Source: an uncultured Peptococcaceae bacterium
GTDB lineage: Bacteria > Bacillota > Peptococcia > Peptococcales > Peptococcaceae
DNA: 64,000 nucleotides
Assembly: GCA_902462325.1 (NCBI GenBank)
Contig: CABQBF010000001.1
Location: forward strand, 1 to 64,000
Reading direction: 5' to 3'
This document shows, piece after piece, positions 8,320 through 16,876 of this stretch (position 1 is the first letter of the stretch; every line of letters begins with the position of its first letter). A program made the position numbers and the translations under genes. The notes under the pieces were generated by a model that did not search any database, was not told the DNA's origin, and saw only the letters and a list, made by a program, of their open reading frames with translations.

Positions 8320-9801
8320 ATGAAATATATTGTGGCATTGGATCAGGGCACTACCAGCTCGCGGGCCATTGTGTTTGACCATGAACAGAATATTGTGGCT
8401 GTGGGACAAAAGGAATTTAAGCAGATTTATCCCCAGCCGGGCTGGGTGGAGCATGATCCGATGGAGATTTGGGCTACCCAATACGGCGTTTTGCAGGAGG
8501 CGTTAATCAAAGCGGGGATTACCATGGCCGATGTTGCGGGCATTGGCATTACCAATCAGCGGGAAACCACCATTGTGTGGGAAAAGGATACTGGTAAGCC
8601 TATTTATAATGCTATTGTATGGCAATGCCGCCGCACTGCCGAGCTGTGCGACCAGTTGAAAGCGGAAGGCTGGGAGGATTATATTCGCTCTGCCACCGGA
8701 TTGGTGATTGACGCCTACTTTTCCGCCACCAAAATCAGTTGGATTTTGGATCATGTGCCCGGCGCCAGAGCGCGGGCGGAAAAGGGCGAGCTGCTTTTCG
8801 GCACGGTAGATAGCTGGCTGGTGTGGAAGCTGACCGGCGGCGCTGTACATGTGACCGACTATACCAATGCTTCCCGTACCATGCTGTACAACATTCGGGA
8901 ACTGCAATGGGACGATAAATTGTTAGAGCGTTTTCAAATCCCCAAATGTATGCTGCCGGAGGTGCGCAATTCTTCTGAAATTTACGGCTATGTGCAGAGC
9001 GAAGGCGTGCAGGTGCCGGTAGCTGGTATCGCCGGCGATCAACAGGCCGCGCTGTTCGGGCAGGCTTGCTTTGAAAAGGGTTCTGCTAAAAACACCTATG
9101 GCACCGGCTGCTTTTTACTGATGAACATTGGCCGGCAGTTTATTGCCAGTCAGAAGGGCTTGATTACTACCATTGCGGCTACTATGAATAATCAGGTGGA
9201 ATATGCGCTGGAGGGCTCTATTTTTGTGGGAGGCGCTGTCATTCAATGGCTGCGGGACGAATTGCATCTGATTGAAACGGCGGCAGAAAGCGAGGACTAT
9301 GCCGCTGCCTTGCAGGATAACGGCGGCGTTTATCTGGTGCCGGCTTTTGTGGGGCTGGGCGCTCCTTATTGGGATATGTATGCCCGGGGCAGTATTCTAG
9401 GCTTAACCCGCGGCACAGGCCGCAGTCATATCATTCGGGCGGCGCTGGAAGCCATTGCCTATCAGACCAACGATGTTCTGCAAGCTATGGTGGAGGATTC
9501 GGGGCAGAAGCTGACTGAATTGAAGGTAGATGGCGGCGCTTGCCGCAATGATTTCCTGATGCAGTTTCAGGCCGACATTATCAACTGTCAGGTGAAACGG
9601 CCTGCCATTACGGAAACGACCGCTTTGGGCGTAGCCTATCTGGCTGGCTTGGCGGTAGGCTATTGGAGCAGCAAAGAAGAAATTGCCCAGCGCTGGCATG
9701 CCCAGCAGCAGTTTACACCGCAGATGGAGCAGGCCACACGGGAGGAAAACTGTTGCGGCTGGCAAAAAGCTGTGCAGAAAGCAATGCATTGGATAGAATA
9801 G
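8320..9801 (+). CDS. glpK: Glycerol kinase
   Basis: Converts glycerol and ATP to sn-glycerol 3-phosphate in the cytosol. The 493-residue length is standard. Visible FGGY-family features are the N-terminal [13 protein letters not shown] phosphate-binding loop, [25 protein letters not shown], the [10 protein letters not shown] segment and the C-terminal [17 protein letters not shown]ase motif. The start has GAGGGG about 7 nt upstream. No glycerol facilitator or GlpD is adjacent; the next gene, a Nit2-type amidase, begins 12 nt downstream and probably shares the transcript. Confidence 0.96.
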   Translation: MKYIVALDQGTTSSRAIVFDHEQNIVAVGQKEFKQIYPQPGWVEHDPMEIWATQYGVLQEALIKAGITMADVAGIGITNQRETTIVWEKDTGKPIYNAIVWQCRRTAELCDQLKAEGWEDYIRSATGLVIDAYFSATKISWILDHVPGARARAEKGELLFGTVDSWLVWKLTGGAVHVTDYTNASRTMLYNIRELQWDDKLLERFQIPKCMLPEVRNSSEIYGYVQSEGVQVPVAGIAGDQQAALFGQACFEKGSAKNTYGTGCFLLMNIGRQFIASQKGLITTIAATMNNQVEYALEGSIFVGGAVIQWLRDELHLIETAAESEDYAAALQDNGGVYLVPAFVGLGAPYWDMYARGSILGLTRGTGRSHIIRAALEAIAYQTNDVLQAMVEDSGQKLTELKVDGGACRNDFLMQFQADIINCQVKRPAITETTALGVAYLAGLAVGYWSSKEEIAQRWHAQQQFTPQMEQATREENCCGWQKAVQKAMHWIE

Positions 9802-9812
9802 GAGGCATTCTG

Positions 9813-10649
9813 ATGAGAAAATTTATGGTTGCAGCAGTGCAGATGGATACCCAGAACGATAAAGAAGCAAACTGGCGGCAGATGGCGGCTTTTATCGATG
9901 AAGCGGCGGCAAAGGGCGCCCAATTGGTGGCCTTTCCGGAAGTTGTCAATATTCTCAGCGAAGATCCCCAATATGCCGAAGCCATCCCCGGCCCAACGAC
10001 CGAGTTGTTGGCAGAAAAGGCCAGAGAGCATCAGATTTGGATTCATGGCGGCAGCATCAGCGAGGTTAATCCCCATGGTGTGCGCACCTATAATACAACG
10101 GTGCTTATCAATCCGGCAGGAGAAATCGTTGCCCGCTACAGCAAACTGCATAATTTCGATATGACGTTGCCTGATGGCAGCAGCGTGCGGGAGTCGGATC
10201 GCAAAGAGCCCGGCAAAGAAATCGTCACAGTAGAAACGGAGCTGGGGCATTTGGGCTTTGCTATTTGCTATGATATGCGCTTTCCCGAATTGTTCCGGTT
10301 GATGACATTGCAGGGCGCTCAGATTATCTTTTTGCCGGCCAACTTCACCATGCCAACTGGCAAAGACCATTGGGAGCCGATTTTGCGGGCCCGCGCCATT
10401 GAAAACGGATGTTATCTCATTGCGCCCAATCAGGTCGGCGTGAAAGAAAAGTTTGTGGCTTACGGCAACAGTATGATTGTAGACCCCTGGGGCACGGTGA
10501 TTGCCCGCGCTTCCGATAAACCGGGCGTTATTTTGGCTGAGATTGATTTGGACTATCTGGACGATGTGCGCCGCCGCAATCCGTCGGTGGCCAACCGGCG
10601 CACCGATGTGTATCAGCTTTCGGAATCTGTTGGCGGTATTGGGCAGTGA
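9813..10649 (+). CDS. Carbon-nitrogen hydrolase, Nit2/omega-amidase type
   Basis: A 278-residue nitrilase-superfamily enzyme. The catalytic triad is visible: Glu43 in FPEVV, Lys111 in SKLHNFDM and Cys152 in AICYDMRFPELFR. The KLHNFD and MRFPELFR context is that of Nit1/Nit2, enzymes that hydrolyse alpha-keto amides (omega-amidase, for example alpha-ketoglutaramate) or deaminated glutathione. The exact substrate is inferred. The ATG at 9813 has AGGAGG 11 nt upstream; a longer in-frame reading into glpK is not credible. It is probably cotranscribed with glpK. Confidence 0.88.
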   Translation: MRKFMVAAVQMDTQNDKEANWRQMAAFIDEAAAKGAQLVAFPEVVNILSEDPQYAEAIPGPTTELLAEKAREHQIWIHGGSISEVNPHGVRTYNTTVLINPAGEIVARYSKLHNFDMTLPDGSSVRESDRKEPGKEIVTVETELGHLGFAICYDMRFPELFRLMTLQGAQIIFLPANFTMPTGKDHWEPILRARAIENGCYLIAPNQVGVKEKFVAYGNSMIVDPWGTVIARASDKPGVILAEIDLDYLDDVRRRNPSVANRRTDVYQLSESVGGIGQ

Positions 10650-10757
10650 TGCTGTCAGAATTTTCGCTGAATTTTGTGGAAATTGTTAAGAAAACTGCAA
10701 TTTTTGCGCTGAATTTTGAATAATCTTCGGGAAATAGTAAAAAATCACGCAGAACGC

Positions 10758-10786
10758 TTGAATTCTTGGAGCGAATGGCTTACACT
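10758..10786 (+). promoter_or_regulatory. Promoter of the cysK-sigH transcript
   Basis: TTGAAT at 10758-10763, a 17-bp spacer and TACACT at 10781-10786. Directly downstream lies an imperfect palindrome with ends AGCAAT and ATTGCT (about 10793-10822), a plausible operator. No T-box or SAM riboswitch is evident in the roughly 130-nt leader. Confidence 0.6.
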
Positions 10787-10916
10787 AATCATAGCAATAT
10801 AATAAGATTTTATAAGATTGCTGTATGACAGCCAGCAATAAATGGGTAGGATAGTTATAGAGCGGCCCTTTGTGAAACGACCGCAAATTGATAAAACATA
10901 AAAAGGGTGAAAAACA

Positions 10917-11843
10917 ATGATTTATGATAATATTGGACAGTTAATTGGCCGTACCCCTCTGGTGCGGTTGCATTTCGACAATCCAGAAATAAAAGCAGAA
11001 GTTTTGGCCAAAGTAGAATTTTTCAATCCGGGCGGTAGTGTGAAAGACCGGGTTGGCGCTTATATGCTGCAAGATGCCGAAGAAAAGGGAAAAATCAAAC
11101 CCGGCGCAACCATTATTGAGCCCACCAGCGGCAACACCGGCGTCGGTTTGGCTTTGATGGCCGCCGTAAAGGGTTATAAAATGATTTTGACCATGCCGGA
11201 AAATATGAGTCAGGAACGGCGCAGTCTGTTAAAAGCCTACGGTGCCGAAATTGTGCTGACGCCAGCTGCCGACGGTATGCCAGGCGCCATTGCCAAAGCA
11301 AACGAATTGCTGCAGGAAATCCCCGGCAGCTATATGTGCGGACAATTTGATAACCCGGCCAATCCGCAGGCCCATTATCTGACCACCGCCCAGGAAATTT
11401 ATGCCGATACCGAAGGCAAGGTAGATGTGCTTGTTTCCGCCATTGGAACCGGCGGTACCATTACCGGCATTGCTAAAGGTTTGAAGGAATATAACAAAGA
11501 TATCCAGATTATCGGGGTAGAACCGCTGCAATCGGCGGTGATTAACGGTCATCCGAAGGGCCCCCATAAAATTCAGGGCATTGGCGCAGGGTTTATTCCG
11601 TCCATTCTGGATTTGAGCATTGTGGATGAAGTATTGATGATTGACGGCGATGACGCTATGGCGGAAGCCAGAATGCTGGCCAAAACCCAGGGCATTCTGG
11701 TAGGTATCTCGTCTGGGGCTGCTGCTTTGGCAGCCGAACGGATTGCCAGCCGTCCAGAAAATGCAGGAAAACGTATCGTTGTAATATTACCGGATACGGG
11801 AGAGCGATATTTATCGACTGAGCTGTTCCGGGAAACAAATTAG
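10917..11843 (+). CDS. cysK: Cysteine synthase (O-acetylserine sulfhydrylase)
   Basis: A PLP-dependent fold-type II enzyme forming cysteine from O-acetylserine and sulfide. The 308-residue length is usual. The PLP lysine is Lys43 in NPGGSVKDR; the substrate loop is PTSGNTGVGLA; the phosphate-binding loop is GTGGTITG; and the C-terminal SSGAA is present. No serine acetyltransferase is adjacent. A sigma-H-like gene follows after 12 nt, an unusual partner. Confidence 0.95.
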   Translation: MIYDNIGQLIGRTPLVRLHFDNPEIKAEVLAKVEFFNPGGSVKDRVGAYMLQDAEEKGKIKPGATIIEPTSGNTGVGLALMAAVKGYKMILTMPENMSQERRSLLKAYGAEIVLTPAADGMPGAIAKANELLQEIPGSYMCGQFDNPANPQAHYLTTAQEIYADTEGKVDVLVSAIGTGGTITGIAKGLKEYNKDIQIIGVEPLQSAVINGHPKGPHKIQGIGAGFIPSILDLSIVDEVLMIDGDDAMAEARMLAKTQGILVGISSGAAALAAERIASRPENAGKRIVVILPDTGERYLSTELFRETN

Positions 11844-11855
11844 GAGGAATTTTGC

Positions 11856-12494
11856 ATGGAGTTTGCAGATAAGCCGGAGCAAGAGATTATTGAAGCAGCG
11901 CAACAGGGAAATGAAGCGGCCATGGAACATCTGCTGAAACGGTATCAGGGTTTGATGAGCTACATTTGTGATAAGTATTATCTGAAAGATGGGGAACGGG
12001 ACGATTTGATGCAGGAGGCTATGATTGGCTTTGTGCAGAGCGTAAAATGCTACAAGCCGGAAAGCGGCAAACAGTTTAAAAATTTTGCCTATCTGTGCAT
12101 CAAGCGGGAACTGGATTCCTGCGTAAAACGCTCCAACCGGAAAAAGCACATGGTACTGAATGACGCGGTGTCTATGTCCAATTACAATGAAAACGATGAG
12201 CAGATGGAAGACAAGGCCGCTTATCTCATTGAACGGGATGCCAGCGGTGAAATCGTGTCGCCGGAAAACACCATCGTAGAACGGGAAACCTATGCCGAAA
12301 TTATGCAGAAAATCACCTCTCTGTTGTCTAAAATGGAGCTGAATGTGCTGATTATGCGTATGATGGGCATGTCCTATAATGAAATCACTCTGGCCCTGCA
12401 ACTGGAAAATAAATCGGTGGATAACGCTGTGCAGCGTATCCGCAAAAAAGTGAACAAATCCAAAGCGTTGAATTTCTGTGTAGACGGAATTTAA
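11856..12494 (+). CDS. sigH: RNA polymerase sigma factor, SigH-like (sigma-30)
   Basis: A 212-residue sigma-70 family protein. Region 2 is visible as DDLMQEAMIGFVQSVKCYKPESGKQFKNFAYLCIKRELDSCVKRSNRKKH. The C-terminal region 4 helix-turn-helix is in MSYNEITLALQLENKSVDNAVQRIRKKV. Closest in layout to SigH of Bacillus, the post-exponential/early sporulation sigma factor, although here it follows cysK rather than preceding secE/nusG. The start has AGGAGG about 8 nt upstream. A strong terminator follows. Confidence 0.85.
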   Translation: MEFADKPEQEIIEAAQQGNEAAMEHLLKRYQGLMSYICDKYYLKDGERDDLMQEAMIGFVQSVKCYKPESGKQFKNFAYLCIKRELDSCVKRSNRKKHMVLNDAVSMSNYNENDEQMEDKAAYLIERDASGEIVSPENTIVERETYAEIMQKITSLLSKMELNVLIMRMMGMSYNEITLALQLENKSVDNAVQRIRKKVNKSKALNFCVDGI

Positions 12495-12503
12495 GCTGAT
12501 AAG

Positions 12504-12550
12504 AACACCGCAGCTCGGTTTTGTTTGAAAAATCGGACTGCGGTGTTTTT
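12504..12550 (+). terminator. Rho-independent terminator after sigH
   Basis: Ten-base-pair stem AACACCGCAG/CTGCGGTGTT with a large loop, followed directly by a T run. The parS site lies immediately downstream. Confidence 0.85.
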
Positions 12551-12555
12551 GTAAT

Positions 12556-12571
12556 TGTTTCACGTGAAACA
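12556..12571. other. parS: parS centromere-like site (ParB/Spo0J binding)
   Basis: The 16-bp perfect palindrome TGTTTCACGTGAAACA is identical to the widely conserved bacterial parS consensus. In other bacteria it nucleates ParB (Spo0J) spreading and condensin loading near the chromosome origin. It sits in the gap between the sigH terminator and the next gene, outside the real coding start of the latter. No parA or parB gene lies in the window. Confidence 0.9.
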
Positions 12572-12662
12572 TTCTGTTAAAGGCGGACGTTTCGTGAAAA
12601 AAGCGCTGCTTGACAAGAAAGTCGGTTATCAGTACGATATAGAGAAAAAAGGAGGAATGGGT

Positions 12663-13319
12663 ATGCCTTTTCGTGATTTACCCGGTGTGACTTTGTGCCG
12701 CTTCAAGCGGGGCGATTATCTGATTCGTGCCGGAGAACAGGTGGAATATGTATATTATTTGCTGAAAGGCACTGTGTATCGGGAATCGGTGACAGATGCC
12801 GGCCGTGAGCGCATTTTAAGCAGCAAGGCCAGTGGTGATATTGTACAGTCTTTAGTGGGCATTTTGATTTTATATCGTCGGCCGGATACAGGTGTTTCCA
12901 GCAATGATTTTATTGCCCATACCAATTGTGCCTGCTATCGCATTCCCAAAGATGTTTGCATGGAGTATTTGCGCCGTCGTCCTGCTTTGCTGGAGGATGT
13001 GGTTCGTACTGCTATGGACGAATATATGCGGTTAATGGCGTTGTTTCAGGTTAAAGAAGAAGGACATGTGGCTGGGCAGCTTTGCAATTTGTTACTGGAG
13101 AGAGGGCGCGAAACAGAGCAGGGGTTGCTGGTGTCCAAAAAGTTTACCAATGTGGAGATGGCAAAATTTCTTTCGGTGCATAAAGTGACAGTAGCGCGTA
13201 TTTTGCGCGTTTTAAAAGAAGAAGGTTCGGTAGCTCGCACAACGGAAGGGCTGCTTTTGAAAAATCCGGAAAAGCTGCAGCAATATGCGGAGAATAAGTT
13301 GGAATTAAAATACAAATAA
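12663..13319 (+). CDS. CRP/FNR-family transcriptional regulator
   Basis: A 218-residue protein with an N-terminal cyclic-nucleotide-binding-type beta-barrel (about 1-110) and a C-terminal winged helix with VEMAKFLSVHKVTVARILRVLKEEG as the DNA-reading helix-turn-helix. It has no FNR-type N-terminal cysteine cluster. The absence of the canonical cAMP-contacting RxSxxA motif argues against cAMP, so CprK-like small-molecule sensing is possible. The start at 12663 is chosen because GGAGG ends 7 nt upstream; longer readings begin inside parS. It lies immediately upstream of the arylsulfotransferase-like gene and probably controls it. Confidence 0.85.
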   Translation: MPFRDLPGVTLCRFKRGDYLIRAGEQVEYVYYLLKGTVYRESVTDAGRERILSSKASGDIVQSLVGILILYRRPDTGVSSNDFIAHTNCACYRIPKDVCMEYLRRRPALLEDVVRTAMDEYMRLMALFQVKEEGHVAGQLCNLLLERGRETEQGLLVSKKFTNVEMAKFLSVHKVTVARILRVLKEEGSVARTTEGLLLKNPEKLQQYAENKLELKYK

Positions 13320-13354
13320 AAAATTTGAGGAGCATGTTAGAAAGACTGTACTTT

Positions 13355-13394
13355 CCCAATGGTTAACGCACGTTAATTATTGGGACTTTTTTAT
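13355..13394 (+). terminator. Terminator after the CRP/FNR-family gene
   Basis: Stem CCCAAT...ATTGGG extended by TTAACG/CGTTAA at the apex, followed by a T run. The apex coincides with a TTAAC-N4-GTTAA palindrome (13363-13376) that could also be an operator. Confidence 0.7.
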
Positions 13395-13413
13395 GACGTA
13401 AATCGACAAATAA

Positions 13414-13427
13414 TTAACTCATGTTAT
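13414..13427. promoter_or_regulatory. Candidate CRP/FNR-type operator before the arylsulfotransferase gene
   Basis: TTAACTCATGTTAT matches the palindrome TTAAC-N4-GTTAA with one mismatch. Its centre (13420.5) is 29.5 bp before a TAAAAT -10 box at 13450-13455. If transcription starts about 7 bp after the -10, the site is centred near -41.5, the class II activator position. It resembles the dehalobox read by CprK-type regulators. Confidence 0.6.
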
Positions 13428-13551
13428 TTAAAAATAATTATAGATTCGATAAAATGAAAACACAAAAGATATATAGCGATATTTGAATAAAAGCTATAGA
13501 TCAATAGACACTGATTTTTTACTTTATATTTTCTTAGGAGGATGATTGATT

Positions 13552-15018
13552 ATGGGTATTCCAAGCGTATTTCCAACAGGCACAACAATTTATGACCCAG
13601 CAAAATGCTGGAACGGCTACACACTGATTCCCATGAAAAAAATCGGCGCGATGCTGATCGACATGAACGGTAATGTGGTAAAGGTGTGGAAAAATTTTCA
13701 GGGCTTTCCCAACAAATTGCTGCCGGGCGGCTATGTATTGGGCAGCTTAGGTGTGCGTGACGCTGATTATTCTTATCAGGACCAGGCCGACTTAACTCAG
13801 TTAGATTGGAACGGCAATGTGGTGTGGAAGTTTGACCACAAAGATTATATTGAAGATGAAGGCCATGAACCGCGCTGGATGGCCCGTCAGCATCACGACT
13901 ATCAGCGGGAAGGCAATCCGGTGGGATACTATGTGCCAGGTATGGAATGCAAGACGGACAGCGGCAATACGCTGATTTTATGCCACAGCGATGTGTACAA
14001 TAAGCGCATTTCTGACAAACGTCTGTTGGATGACACCATTATTGAAGTAGACTGGGAAGGCAATATTGTATGGGAATGGACGGTGAACAAACATTTCAAC
14101 GAGCTGGGCTTCTCTGAAGCAGCTAAAAATGTATTGTTCCGCAATCCAAATATTCATCACACCCAGAATGGCGAAATGTGCGACTGGATGCATATCAACT
14201 CCATGAGCACATTGGGGCCAAACAAATGGTATGATGCCGGCGATGAACGGTTCCATCCTGATAATATTATCTGGGATGCCCGTGAATCTAATATTATGGC
14301 TATCATCAGCAAGAAAACCGGTAAAATCGTATGGCAGATTGGGCCAGACTTTACCGTAAACAAAGAACTGCGCCGCATTGGTCAGATTATCGGTCAGCAT
14401 CATTGTCACATGATTCCAAAAGGTCTGCCAGGTGAAGGCAATATTTTAATCTTCGATAATGGCGGCTGGGCTGGTTATGGCTTGCCAGACCGCATGAGCA
14501 AAGACGGTACCAAGGTGGATATCCGTGACCACTCCCGCGTGCTGGAAATTAACCCTGTAACGCTGGAAGTGGTATGGAGCTTCAAAGGCAGCGATTTGCG
14601 GGAAGGTATGATGGCAATGTGTGAAAACACAGCCTTCTACAGCCAGCTGGTAAGCTCGGCACAGCGCCTGCCCAATGGCAATACCATGATTACAGAAGGC
14701 AGCTTTGCCCGCATTTTTGAAGTAACGCCGGAAAAAGAAATCGTCTGGGAATTTAAAAACCCATTTGAGCATGACGGCGCTGCTATGATTTATCGTTCCT
14801 ATCGGTACCCATACGAATATGTACCGCAGGTAGAAAAACCGGTAGAAATACCAGTAGCGAAAGTAGACAATATGACCTTCCGTATGCCTGGCGCTGCTTC
14901 CTGTGAATTGCAGAACGTGACAGAAGTTCCAGAAGCATTAGGCTACAGTTCTAAAATTGCAGCCTGTGTAACAGAAGAAACTATGGAAGATGATGAAGAA
15001 ATAGGTGCAAAATTCTAA
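13552..15018 (+). CDS. Arylsulfotransferase-like (ASST family) protein, cytoplasmic
   Basis: A 488-residue beta-propeller-type protein resembling aryl-sulfate sulfotransferase, with recurring blades such as VWEWTV, IVWQIGPDF, VVWSFKG and IVWEFKNPF. A His-rich stretch IGQHHCHMIPKGLPGEGNIL is the likely active-site region; ASST uses a histidine as the transient sulfate carrier. No signal peptide is present, unlike the periplasmic E. coli enzyme, so it should act in the cytosol. The start at 13552 follows AGGAGG by 9 nt. The upstream regulator and downstream permease suggest an uptake-and-conversion module. Substrate is unknown. Confidence 0.75.
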   Translation: MGIPSVFPTGTTIYDPAKCWNGYTLIPMKKIGAMLIDMNGNVVKVWKNFQGFPNKLLPGGYVLGSLGVRDADYSYQDQADLTQLDWNGNVVWKFDHKDYIEDEGHEPRWMARQHHDYQREGNPVGYYVPGMECKTDSGNTLILCHSDVYNKRISDKRLLDDTIIEVDWEGNIVWEWTVNKHFNELGFSEAAKNVLFRNPNIHHTQNGEMCDWMHINSMSTLGPNKWYDAGDERFHPDNIIWDARESNIMAIISKKTGKIVWQIGPDFTVNKELRRIGQIIGQHHCHMIPKGLPGEGNILIFDNGGWAGYGLPDRMSKDGTKVDIRDHSRVLEINPVTLEVVWSFKGSDLREGMMAMCENTAFYSQLVSSAQRLPNGNTMITEGSFARIFEVTPEKEIVWEFKNPFEHDGAAMIYRSYRYPYEYVPQVEKPVEIPVAKVDNMTFRMPGAASCELQNVTEVPEALGYSSKIAACVTEETMEDDEEIGAKF

Positions 15019-15084
15019 AATAAGAAATAGAGGGGCAAGCTCGAATATACGGCAAAATGGCTGTATATTCGGGAACGCCCATAG

Positions 15085-15098
15085 TTAGCGCTTGTTAA
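15085..15098. promoter_or_regulatory. Candidate CRP/FNR-type operator before the permease gene
   Basis: TTAGCGCTTGTTAA matches TTAAC-N4-GTTAA with one mismatch. Its centre is 30.5 bp before TATTAT at 15122-15127, almost the same spacing as the site upstream of the arylsulfotransferase-like gene. Confidence 0.5.
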
Positions 15099-15287
15099 AC
15101 GTAATGCCAGATAGTTTGGAATATTATACGTTTTTAAGCGTATGAAAATATACGGCTGAAGCATAACATCTGATATTTATATAAGGTTATACGATGACAT
15201 GATTTGAAATCTTATTATTGAAGATATAGGCTAAAGCCTAATAATGGAAATGTATACCTTTTAGGTATGAAAAAGGAGCGAACGCTA

Positions 15288-16766
15288 ATGGCTGAAAAAA
15301 CAGAGAAAGTAAAATGGACGTATTGGCTGCATATTGTCATTGGGATGTTTTTTATGCTGGTATTTCCACAATTGACACCCTTTGAGCCGGTAACAACAGT
15401 TGGGATGGCTGTTATGGGCGTATTTATTGGGATGGTATATTTGTGGTCTACACTGGACAGTATTTGGCCTAGCCTGTTAGGGCTGCTGTTGGTGGCGATA
15501 GCCGGTTATGTGCCAGAATTGGAGGGCTATGCTGCTGTAAAGGATCTGTTTCTGAATGCGTTTGGTTCGGAAACGGTTCTGGTGTGTTTGTTTGGTATGA
15601 TTTTATTTGCCGGTGTAGAATATGTAGGCTGTACCAAGTATATGGCGCGGTTCTTCATGAGCCGCAAGGTGTTGGAAGGACGTCCTTATATATTTTTGTT
15701 TATTTTCTTCTTATGTTCCTATGTAATCGCTGGGTTGACCAATCCCATGGCTTCTATGCTGATTTTGTGGCCTATTGCCATTGAAATTTGCGGCAACTTC
15801 GGCTATAAAAAGGGCGATAAAATTTTCTATACGATGATTTGCGGAGTTTATCTGGCCTCCACCTTAGGCCAGCCTATGTTGCCAATTAAGGGCGCGCAGT
15901 ATGTTATCGTCAGTGCGTTTGAAAAAACTAGCGGTTTGGCTGTAAATTATGCCGGCTTTATTGCGTATAACTGGATCATGTCTGTTATTCTGTTGGCACT
16001 CTTTTTACTGTTTGTACGTTTTGGATTACGTCCCGATGTAGAAGGCTTCAAAAAAATCACGGTGGCAGACCTGACCAAAGAAAAACTGCCGAAAATGAAT
16101 GCGCAGCAAATAGCATTTTTCCTGATGATCATTTTGTATATTGCAGGCGTATTGCTGCCGAGTTTTCTGCCCCAAACCATTCCGGTTATCGGTTTCCTGA
16201 AAAGTATTGGCCTCTTAGGCGTTACTTCATTATGTATTGTGGCGTTGATGGTAATTCCTTATAAGGGCAAGCCAATGATGGATTTTCGTGGTATTGCGAA
16301 AAAATCTTTCTCTTGGGATATTTTCTTTTTGGTAGCTGCAGCTTTGTATGTGTGCAATGCTATGACTGCTGAATCTACCGGTATTAAACCATTCCTGGTG
16401 CAGGTGCTGCAGCCGCTGTTAGGTGGAAAACCGGAGTTTGTATTTGTATTCTTATTGCTGGCCTTTGCGCTGATTACAACCAACTTTGCCAACAATGCAG
16501 GGATGGCTGTTGTGCTAATTCCTGTAGTATTGGCCTTTGCCGACCAGTATCCAATGGTAGAACCAACTGTAATCTGCATGTCCATCTGCATGATGGTTTT
16601 CGTAGCGTTGCTGACGCCAGCAGCTTCTCCCTATTGCGGTATGTTGCATGCTCGGAAGGACTTGGTAGAATATAAAGAAATTATTCAGTTGTTCTTACCA
16701 GTAGTGTGCTTTGCCATTGTTGTATATACATTTATTGGCTATCCAATTGCAAAAATTCTGTTTTAA
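15288..16766 (+). CDS. SLC13/DASS-type anion permease
   Basis: A 492-residue protein with about 11-12 membrane helices, resembling divalent-anion:sodium symporters and related ion-transporter superfamily permeases. Two related halves are seen, with re-entrant motifs around LTNPMASMLILWPIA and TTNFANNAGMAVVLIPVVLAFA (the Ser-Asn-Thr-like motif is degenerate). Likely substrates are organic or sulfated anions; the adjacent arylsulfotransferase-like gene and shared operator type suggest import of its substrate. The ATG at 15288 has AAAGGAG 9 nt upstream. A degenerate copy of its 3' end lies at 18372-18455. Confidence 0.8.
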   Translation: MAEKTEKVKWTYWLHIVIGMFFMLVFPQLTPFEPVTTVGMAVMGVFIGMVYLWSTLDSIWPSLLGLLLVAIAGYVPELEGYAAVKDLFLNAFGSETVLVCLFGMILFAGVEYVGCTKYMARFFMSRKVLEGRPYIFLFIFFLCSYVIAGLTNPMASMLILWPIAIEICGNFGYKKGDKIFYTMICGVYLASTLGQPMLPIKGAQYVIVSAFEKTSGLAVNYAGFIAYNWIMSVILLALFLLFVRFGLRPDVEGFKKITVADLTKEKLPKMNAQQIAFFLMIILYIAGVLLPSFLPQTIPVIGFLKSIGLLGVTSLCIVALMVIPYKGKPMMDFRGIAKKSFSWDIFFLVAAALYVCNAMTAESTGIKPFLVQVLQPLLGGKPEFVFVFLLLAFALITTNFANNAGMAVVLIPVVLAFADQYPMVEPTVICMSICMMVFVALLTPAASPYCGMLHARKDLVEYKEIIQLFLPVVCFAIVVYTFIGYPIAKILF

Positions 16767-16798
16767 CAGCTTTGGCTAAGCGTCTATAGTACTTTTCA

Positions 16799-16846
16799 AA
16801 CTGTCGCTTCTGTAGAGTTATCTGCCGGAGCGGCAGTTGCGCTTTC
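16799..16846 (+). terminator. Probable terminator after the permease gene
   Basis: Hairpin AACTGTCGCT...AGCGGCAGTT with a weak T-rich tail. A near copy stands at 18501-18549 behind the permease remnant, showing that gene end and terminator were duplicated together. Confidence 0.6.
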
Positions 16847-16876
16847 TATAAAAAATTACAGTAGGGGGGACTCTTC

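Noticed and set aside
11811..12572. Minus-strand 253-codon frame opposite sigH
   Set aside because: It is a shadow of sigH whose start falls inside the parS palindrome; amino-acid content is atypical and sigH is clearly real.
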